Shown here: positions 55,995-64,000 of the stretch, one piece after another
Layout of the letters: every line of letters starts with the position of its first letter
Numbering within the stretch: the first letter of the stretch is position 1
Origin: Zonotrichia leucophrys gambelii
Lineage: Eukaryota > Chordata > Aves > Passeriformes > Passerellidae
Direction of reading: 5' to 3'
Assembly (NCBI RefSeq): GCF_028769735.1
Contig: NC_088171.1
Span: 63,230,216 to 63,294,215, forward strand
Length of the DNA stretch: 64,000 nt
The notes under the pieces: generated by a model
The model's input: the letters and a program-made list of their open reading frames with translations, nothing else
Told to the model about the DNA's origin: nothing
Databases searched by the model: none
Position numbers and translations under genes: made by a program

Positions 55995-56639
55995 CCCGGC
56001 TCCGGCCTCCTCCTGCTCCTCCGCCGCCACCTCCCGCGGCGGTCGCGACTGTCACCGGACGGGCCCGGGGGCGGAGCGACGGGCAGGCCCGGGTCCGTGC
56101 GGAGCGCGGGTCACCCCCACAACCGGAGCGTCTCGGTAGAAGACAGGGGGCGGGGTGGGGGAGGGTTGGCGATGACGGCGGCCGGTGGAGGTGCCCGATG
56201 GGAGCGAGGGGCGTCGCGGGGCGCGGCGGGGCCGGGGGCGAGGCGGGCAGAGCGGCGGCGGCGGCGCCGGGCGGAAGCGGGAGGCGGGCGGGGAGCGGGC
56301 GCCGCGGCGGCGAGGCTGGCTCGGCCCCCGGCCCCTCCTCCGGTCGGGGGCGCGCCCGGCGCGCACACGCTCCGTCCGGCCCTCGGCGCGCCCCCGCTGC
56401 CGCGCGCCCCCGCGTCAGCTGAGCCCGCGGCCCCGCCCCGCCTCCTCCCCGCGCTCGCGGCGGGGCGGGGCCTCCGCCCCTCGGCGGGCGCGAGGCGCGG
56501 AGGGAGGGGAGCGGGGCGGGAGAGGGAGGAACGTGAGGGGTGAGGGTAGGTGGGGTGGCCTGGCGTTACCGACAGGGGCCCTTGGGGGTGATGCTGGAGC
56601 GATCCGTACCGTCCGGAGCTGCTATAGGGCTCTCTGACG

Positions 56640-57190
56640 TGACCCAGACCTGTCGCGAGCTTTTCTCCAGGAGGAAGTCTGCGCGATCCCCCGAGAGTGG
56701 TGGGGAAAGGGACACTCACCCTCAGTGGCTTACTGAAGGGTGTTGCTGCCGAGGGCCAGCCAAATGGTTACTGTCCCCTCGTCATGGAATTATCATGGAA
56801 TCAGAATATGCCGCTGGAGAGCTTTGTCCAAATGCGTCTTCAACACTGCCAGGCTTGGTGCTGTGACCACTTCCATGGGGAGCCTGTTCCAGTGCTCAGC
56901 TACCCTCTGGGTGAAGAATGTTTTCCTGATCTCTACCCTAAACTTGCCCCAACAGAGCTTCATGCTGTTTTCCTCGAGTCCTGTCACTGACATTACAGTC
57001 ATGAGACTGTAATGATAATTCTCTTCTCAGTGTTGACCTGGGCACATCAGACCTGTTGAAAAGTTTTCTGGTGTAACCCAGACCTGCTGAAAGATTTTCT
57101 CTGGGACAAAGTCAAGCTGACCCTCAGAGGGGTAACGGGGACACACATTAACCCTCATGTGTTAATGACCAATTCAAAAGGATTGACTAA
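56640..57190. repeat. Diverged direct repeat split by an antisense CR1
   Basis: A roughly 100-nt stretch at 56640-56740 resembles 57070-57170: both hold ACCCAGACCTG, TTTTCTC, GGGGA and CACACT/CACACA then ACCCTCA in the same order. A third short match to the first part (AGACCTGTTGAAAAGTTTTC) is at 57049-57068. The CR1 at 56770-57000 sits between them. Confidence 0.45.
56770..57000 (-). mobile_element. CR1 LINE 3' fragment, sense on minus
   Basis: Read on plus it is the reverse complement of CR1: it opens 'tcatggaattatcatggaat', then 'gagcctgttccagtgctca', 'accctctgggtgaagaatg' and 'tttcctgatctctacccta'. About 230 nt, same direction as RANBP9. Confidence 0.9.
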
Positions 57191-57370
57191 CCGCAGTGAG
57201 TCCAAAGAGGATTGTCCCTTCCTGATGAAATGATGAAATTAAGCAGTCATAATGCTGACCCTTTTCCTCCCGGGATGGCCTGGGCTTGTAATAGCTGCCA
57301 TGACCCACAAGCACTGCTGGATCAAATGACAATTCTTATAAAAGAACATAAACTATGCACATATGCCCGC

Positions 57371-57408
57371 ATATATATACACACACACACATATACATAT
57401 ACACATAC
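57371..57408. repeat. (TA)n(CA)n microsatellite
   Basis: ATATATATACACACACACAC followed by further AT/AC units. A TTATAAAAG box lies 27 nt upstream at 57336-57344. Confidence 0.85.
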
Positions 57409-57937
57409 CTATGTAAACACCAGCCACTCAGTGTCATTTCACTCTAGTCCACTCCAAGTGATCTGTTAACAAGAACCTCAGTTACCCTGCCTTCAGGTGC
57501 AGGTCATGACAATGAGTTGGAGAAGAAGGAGAAGGTGGCATGGCATCAGGCTCTGCCACCATTGGGGATGTTTGGGGATGGCAGCTAGGGAAAATGGAGA
57601 GAGGCTGGTGTGTGCCACCAAGGAGGTCTGCTGCCTTGTGTCCAACACTGCAGCTGCTCTGGGGAAATGCCACTGAGAGCATTTTGCAGAGATGGGAAAG
57701 CTTGGGAATGCCTCAGCTCAGGAAGACAGAAGGAGCAGCGCAGTGTTTCTGAGGGGGTTTTGTTTGGGGCCTGTTTTCCTTTGGTTTGTGTGTTGCAGGG
57801 TGATTTTGTTTGTGCTTAATGTTGTTGGTTATTCAGTGGTTGCCTGCACTAATATATTCACATGGCAGCAGTGAAAGAGAAATGGTTTACAGATTGGCAA
57901 GCTTGCCTTGGAAAACATAAGGAGAAGAAGGAATGTC

Positions 57938-58437
57938 CCTGGCAAATCTAGAACTTGTGTCCAGTTCTGGGCTCCTCAGTACAAGAATAACAAGGAGTTC
58001 TGGAGAGGGTTCAGCAGAGGCCACAAGGATGATGAGGGGTCTAGACCATCTCTCTTATGAGGAGAAGCTGGGGGAGCCGGGCCTGTTTACTCTGGAGAAG
58101 AAAAGACTGAGAGAGCATCTCATTAATGCATATAAATATCTCAAAGGTGGGTGTCAAGAGCATGGACTCTTTTCAGTGTGCCCAGCAACAGGACGAGGAG
58201 CAGTGCCTATAAATTAAAACAGAAGTTTCACCTGAACATGAGGAAGAAGTTTACATCGAGAGTGGCAGAGCACTGAATGGACTGCCTAGGCAAGCTGTGG
58301 AGTCTCCCTCTCTGGAGGCATTCCAAACACACCTGGATGTGTTTCTGTGTCACCTGCTCTAGGTGACCCTGTCTTGTCAACAAAGTTGGACTGGATGATT
58401 TCTTCCAACCCAAAAAAATTTGTGATTCCATGAACCT
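57938..58437 (+). mobile_element. CR1 LINE 3' fragment, sense on plus
   Basis: About 500 nt with 'gtccagttctgggctcctca', 'ccacaaggatgatgagggg', 'tatgaggagaagctggggg', 'gaggaagaagtttac' and the tail 'ttggactggatgatttctt' then 'tgattccatgaa'. Diverged and without coding potential. Confidence 0.9.
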
Positions 58438-59419
58438 GAAAATGTTGATCACTTCACAAACCCTTTTCCAGCTGCCAGCATATTGGAGTACAGGCACAGC
58501 AGCAGGAAACAGAGGAGGTTAATTATGCTTCATCTGTGTGAAATGGCGTGTGAGGTAATGGAGGTGTGACACTCACAAAGGCTTGTATGAAGCTAAACAT
58601 TTCTCACCTATAGTTACCAAAATATCCTGTCACATGCAACTGCTGGTGATGTCTAATAGCATTTATGGCTGGACAAATTACAGTTATCTAAAAATACCCT
58701 ATCAGGAGGAGCTGCAAACTGTACAAGAGTAGAAGTGCCTAGGATGGAAGTTGAAACACAAGTTGGACCATGCCTGAGGTCAATTACCCTGGGACTGTAG
58801 GCTATCTCCCACTATATATAAGTTTGCCTTCTAATATTTAGATGTTGTTGTAAACTGTGAAGCTTAGATGTTTACATTTTTATTAAAAATACAGTATTTG
58901 GCTAACAATAGACATTGGAAGATACATTTGTTATGTTCCTGAGCGTAGATGCATCTTAAGTCTTTTGTGATTGTCAATAAATCTTCTGCCATATCTGCTT
59001 CCTCAGTTGTGTCTCACTTCTAGCATTTGTGCCAAAATGCTTCATGTCACCCATGTGAGATTGCCACCATGAGGTTCCTGTTTCTTGAACAGTAAGGCAG
59101 GAGAGCACACTTACTTCTTGACATTATTCACTACTTTGCTACTCTGGTTGCTTTTATCACATCTTTTGCCATCTTTCAAGGATAAATAATCCAAGTGTAA
59201 CAAAGCATTGTTTTTTATAAAAGTCTTTTCTCCAAACTATGCACCTAAACAAACACATTCACATGACTTTTTCTGAGTGAGGATAGACTGCACACTATGC
59301 CAGAGGTTTTGTAGAGAATTCTAATAATTGGTGTTAACCAGTATGTTACGTATCCCTCCTGTGTTCTACTAACTCGTTTTCTGACTACAGCTTTGTGAGG
59401 ATTAGAAATAGCAGATAGA

Positions 59420-60060
59420 TATTTACATAAATGCCCAGTTTACTTTCCAGTTTAGTATAAATTAATGGGAGCTTGTCAGATTTAGAAGTGGCACTCACAT
59501 CCCTCCCTAACGTGTGTTGTTTTGTATTTTCAGTGTTGAATTTAATTCACCATTACATGGTGCATTCTATTTTGTTAGCACTTCCTCATCATCACAGTCC
59601 CCCCTTGTCTTGCTTAGCTGAAATAATTATGACAGCTGCAAATGTTGCCATCTCACAATGCAGCCCTCTTTCTAGATCAGTGGTAAATACAGCAGCAATA
59701 TGAGACTTGCTGCAGAGCCCCGAAGCTGACTGGCGCTAACCTTCCGCCATCGCAGAAACTTGCAGTTCAATTCTGCTCTTTGTTTTCCATCTCCAGTTTT
59801 TGAACCATGATTGTACTTTTCTTTTTGCCTAGTGATTACTTAGCTGCTTGAGTCCTCTCTGGCTTAGAGATTTAATCAAAGGCCTTTTGAAACACTGTAA
59901 AACATTGACTAGTCCACCAAAATCTCTTTGATTTTTTGGGGTGGTTTCTTTTTTTGATGCTTGCAAAGAATTTCAGTAGATGGATCAGCTAGAGATTATT
60001 TAGCTTTGCAGAAAGCCAAGCCCCCCTTTTTTGTTAGGCCTAATTTTGACATTTAAATGC
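59420..60060 (-). mobile_element. Very old CR1/L2-type LINE remnant, sense on minus
   Basis: On plus the text follows the reverse complement of ancient amniote CR1-like ORF2 ends: 'gttgaatttaattcacca', 'atgttgccatctcaca', 'ctttctagatcagtggtaaa', 'tcaaaggccttttgaaac' and 'caaagaatttcagtagatgg', in the right order over about 600 nt. Heavily decayed. Identified by memory of the family pattern only. Confidence 0.6.
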
Positions 60061-63000
60061 AAACATTCTCTTCTGTATGCTTGGTTTTCATTTATGTTTA
60101 CTTTAAGGGACCATTTCTATCAAGGAAAAAGTGATCCAAGCATTCCAGGCACTGAGGGTATTTGTTTGGCCTCTTGTTGAGCCTATCAGCAGGGAGTCAG
60201 CACGTGGAACATGTGTTTTAAAGCCAGTGCAGGTGGTCACTCCCTCAGTCCAGGAGCCATATCCTCTGGGCAGATGTGCTACGTGGGCATCAGCTCACTG
60301 TCAGATGCACCCATCGCTCTTCCTGGGGAATCCAGAGTCAGAGGAGAGGGGAAAGAAACCCCGGCTGACACCCTTCAGGCAGCGCCAGTAGGAGTGAAAC
60401 CGTCCTGATGGCACAAACACATCTTCTTCTCACAGCAGAGCTTTGTGCTCAGCCTCGATGTTGCAGAGGTTAATTTAGCTCCTGGATCCTGTGTTGGCTG
60501 CTCTCTGTGTTTTCATTAAGAGTGAGTAAGTGGGCTAGGGCCATCTGTGCCAGTGATGCCGATAGCATTCTGGCTGTCATCAAGAAACAGAGGCAGGATT
60601 CTCCTTGGGAGTCTATTTCTGTATGTGTCCTTTGTCCCTGCTGTAGGACCAAGCCTCCTAGTTGCACATGAATTTAGTGCTTGTGCTGTGGCTGCCAGCC
60701 TGACACATTTCCAGCCACTTCTCTGAAATTTAATATCTCTGGTTTGTAGTGATGGTAACTGTTTGCTGTTCTTTGTTTAGTATTCCTCCCAGTTAAGCTT
60801 TTCCAGTGCGTAGTTTCTTTGTAACTGTTTTGGAATTAATTTTCCTGCTTCTAGAAGCTGCTTGGAAATCAGCAGTGTGTTATTTATTATTGTGCCTACT
60901 GAGCTGGTTTACTGATCCTAGCAAGAAAAGAAAACCACTAAGAAGTAGGCAATGATATTTGAACAGTATGAAGGATAGATCTCTTTAAGCTACCTGAGCC
61001 TTTTTCTCCTTTTTAGCCCTGCTGATTTAATTGCTTATGTATAGGATAGGCTTGATGAACTGACAAATGGAAGACTTGCCAAAATGAATCACAAATGAAT
61101 TATAGGCCATCATCACCTATTAACTTTGTTGAATCAAATGGTAATCCGTTTGCAATTTAAGTATTACTATATTGCTGCTCATGGTGCTTCTGCTTTGATA
61201 AAGCTGAGCAATCTGCTAATAGAAATAGTTTCGTTGTATGACTCAACGATGCCTGTGCTATCTTAGAGCAAAAGTGATTAGAAATCTCACTTGTTTGCCA
61301 ATGCTTCAGTTGTGGTATTTATATATCTATACAATATATCAGGAGAGATATAGATAGATAAATATCTATATTTAGTTAGTTTTGGTACTTGAACATCAGC
61401 ATGTATACACAGCGGGATCAGGCTTGTTCTCCTTATTCTGTTCTTACCTTTCTGGTCTGTACACGAGCACTGTGACCTACAGGCACACCAAGTTTTATAG
61501 AAGTATGATTCACTCTTTATACAAAATCTCACCAAATTTAATCCCTGCAGTCTAATTTTTCTTTTATTATTTCTTTGCATTTTGTTAATGAGTTTAGAGA
61601 GTTTATTTGTAGCTAACTTTGTGCATTTCTTCCTAATAACCATTCACATGTCTTTACAATATCCTCTTTCCACACTGAAGAACAATTATTCTGGATCATT
61701 TTGTAGTGCATAGACTTGTGGGTTTTTTACTTAATATTAAAAGTCAGTTTAAGGAGAACTGAAAATCTGTTCACTGGAATAGCTCATAAATAGAAGATTT
61801 TATAGTCTCTGCTGCCTGGGTTACTGTACAAGCATCGTATTCCAACTAAAATCTCGAAATGTGCACAAAAATAAAATGCCCTCCATGCTGAATAGAATGT
61901 TTTTTATTCACAACAGAAATTTATGTGGGGGCAGGATAGAAAATATGATGAGACACATTGGCTTATTCCCTTTGTGAAAGCAGATATCAGACCATAGCAC
62001 GAGTATAAAATCACTAGAGAAGTGATTCTCAGCTAGAAGGACAAGATCCATTTCTGAGTCATCATGAATTTCTGCCGAGGGTGGAAGCAAGTTGGCATGA
62101 TTTAAATGTTGAAATATAAGGAAAACTATTGAAGGGTGACTAAAAAAAAAACCCCACAGCAGCCAGATTTTCTATGGGAAAAGAGTTTGTTTGGCCAGAT
62201 CAGCCAGAATTAAAAAATCCTGTTGTGGTGTGTAACCAAGGCTGAAGGACAGGAGGAGATTAAATGAAAGAAATGAAGAGCTCACCACACAGCCTTCTTG
62301 GACTAATGGATGGAAACACTCTGCGCTCCCTTTTGTCTTACCCTGGCTGGGCACATTAGCAGGCTGACTCCTGCGTGTGCCTGGAGCAATTCCAGCACCC
62401 TTTTAGCTAGTGGGGGGCAGGTGGGTCACAAAACTGCCGAGTTTGGAAACTACTCTGTGGCCAGGCACCATAAGACGCCCTCTCTGTGATGTTTAGGATG
62501 GAAATTTAAGAGTTACGTGCTTTTGGTAAACAATTTAAAGTTCCCCTGGCAAACCAGGCAGTGTTTTGTTTCCAGGCTGTGCATTGGTAGGGTGCCCATT
62601 ACCATAGATGAGCAAGCTCAAAGACTGCAGGCTTTCAGAAACACATGGGATGTGTCAAGCTGACCCACTTCTGGAAAGCCAGGCCAGGCCTTTGTGAAAT
62701 GTCCTGTACTTGTTAGATGTTAGGATGTCAAGAATGTTTAAGTCTCCACTGACGTGATAATTATTGTTATGATGTTTATAGAGGTGGGAGGGCCCTAAGG
62801 GAAAGGCGGCCAAAAAGAAGAATCAGGAAGTGAGATGAATAAGGCTTCAGGAATTGCACACAGATAGAGTTTTGTCTTGCTTTTCTCTTTAGCTCACTTG
62901 GCTCTTCAGTAAAAGAGATGCTTACATATGAGAAACTATTTTTTTCCTCTCTGCATCTGTCACACATACAAATTTAAATGCTCCACATGTTAATTTAGCG

Positions 63001-64000
63001 GCAAAAGTAGATTTTAAATGGACTTTAGTGATGTGAAATTGTCAGGTGAAAACACAGTGTTCTAATAATCTTCAGCTATTGTATCTGCTCCCACTCCTAC
63101 CAATCTGTAGTTTGTCTTTTTCACATCTGTTCCAGGGAAACAAGCACTGAATCCTGAATATCTGCTGAAATCTGAAATCCTGGATATCTGCTGTGCTTTT
63201 TAGACTGTAGCATTATATTGTACATGACCAATCACTATTTTATGATTTATGGAATATGTTAAATATACAAGAAACACATAGCATGTACAGACAGTTGCCT
63301 TCTTTTATTTCAGAAGTAAAAAAAAAATGTGTCTGCAAAGCACATTGTCTGACAAAATGCAAAGAATTTTTCTGACTTTGTTCAGTCATAGTAACCTTGG
63401 AGAATACTTGCATGACAGAGCAATTAAAATATTTCAAACAAGGTCATGATTTTGCAGGTGATTGTTTTTAAGATTAGCTTGCCATTATGTATGCTGTCAT
63501 GATTGCAGTGTATATGCTCAGAAGCTTGGAGGAAGAGTAGCTTCCTGTTCCAGTACATGTTATTATTATTATGATCAGCAATTATTGTTGTTTGCCAAGC
63601 CAGACCTATGCTAACCTCTGTCATCAACAATATTGTTTAATCAGCTTGAAAATTACTGAATCTTATCTACTTGACAGCTTATCTTACCTTATGAACTTAT
63701 CTGTGTGAGGATATTATAGAACATGATATAAAAATCTTCAGTCTATAAAAACCACAGTATCATCACTGATTTGTCACAGCTGCATGGCACTGCCTCCCTT
63801 TGAAGTGTCTCAGTAATAATTCCTTTCTGGGAATCAAAAAGTTGAGAAAATCTGAGGGATGATCTGACCTCCTGTCCCCTCCATGGCTGGACCTGCCATG
63901 CCATGAGCATTCCTGGCAGGCACTTGCTTAAACTCTTCATTAAACCTCCTGTGACTGAGACACTAACAAGTTTCTCTTGTGTTTTGACTAGCAGCAATGC
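60061..64000. other. Intergenic right flank, no gene recognised
   Basis: About 4 kb, AT-rich with slightly GC-richer parts at 60170-60420 and 62360-62700. Short frames on both strands match no family I know. In human the next gene on this side is MCUR1, but I see none of its exons. Confidence 0.5.
61318..61372. repeat. AT-rich simple repeat (TATC/TAGA)
   Basis: TATATATCTATACAATATAT and GATATAGATAGATAAATATC, an imperfect tetranucleotide stretch that is partly self-complementary. Confidence 0.7.

Noticed and set aside
55995..56030. N-terminal extension of RANBP9 by 12 residues
   Set aside because: The upstream codon is GTG, not ATG, and the frame closes at a TGA at 56052-56054. The ATG at 55994 matches the human MSGQ start.

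Overview
The window is vertebrate genomic DNA, most likely from a bird. It is AT-rich with long introns, its promoters are sharp CpG islands, repeat density is low, and nearly all recognisable repeats are CR1-type LINEs. Three orthologous genes lie in the order and orientation I know from human 6p23: SIRT5 (+), NOL7 (+), RANBP9 (-). All three can be followed exon by exon with GT-AG introns and an unbroken frame, giving predicted proteins of 310, 236 and 693 residues.

Layout. 1-2900: flank upstream of SIRT5, no gene recognised. 2930-3560: CpG island with the SIRT5 promoter and a non-coding first exon. 3785-12788: SIRT5, eight coding exons, two intronic CR1 copies and one LTR-like stretch. 12850-13010: very short SIRT5/NOL7 junction, where the SIRT5 poly(A) signal and the NOL7 promoter lie within about 150 bp. 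13012-16873: NOL7, eight coding exons, intron 1 mostly a pyrimidine-rich tract. 17142-17591: convergent 3' ends of NOL7 and RANBP9. 18378-55994: RANBP9 on the minus strand, fourteen coding exons including a 23-nt microexon, with introns 1 and 2 of about 8 and 11 kb. 55450-56560: RANBP9 CpG-island promoter. 56640-64000: repeat-rich flank with recent and very old CR1 copies and no gene recognised.

Roles. SIRT5 is an NAD+-dependent lysine deacylase (succinyl, malonyl, glutaryl) of mitochondria and cytosol. NOL7 is a nucleolar protein of early pre-rRNA processing. RANBP9 is the SPRY-LisH-CTLH scaffold of the CTLH/GID E3 ubiquitin ligase. No operon logic applies; the links are physical (tandem tail-to-promoter, and convergent tails).

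Most notable observation: RANBP9 exon 8 has a decayed tandem copy directly upstream of it in the transcription direction. The copy has lost its donor and carries a nonsense change and a frameshift. Because it abuts the functional acceptor, the branch point of the real exon 8 probably now lies inside exon-derived sequence.
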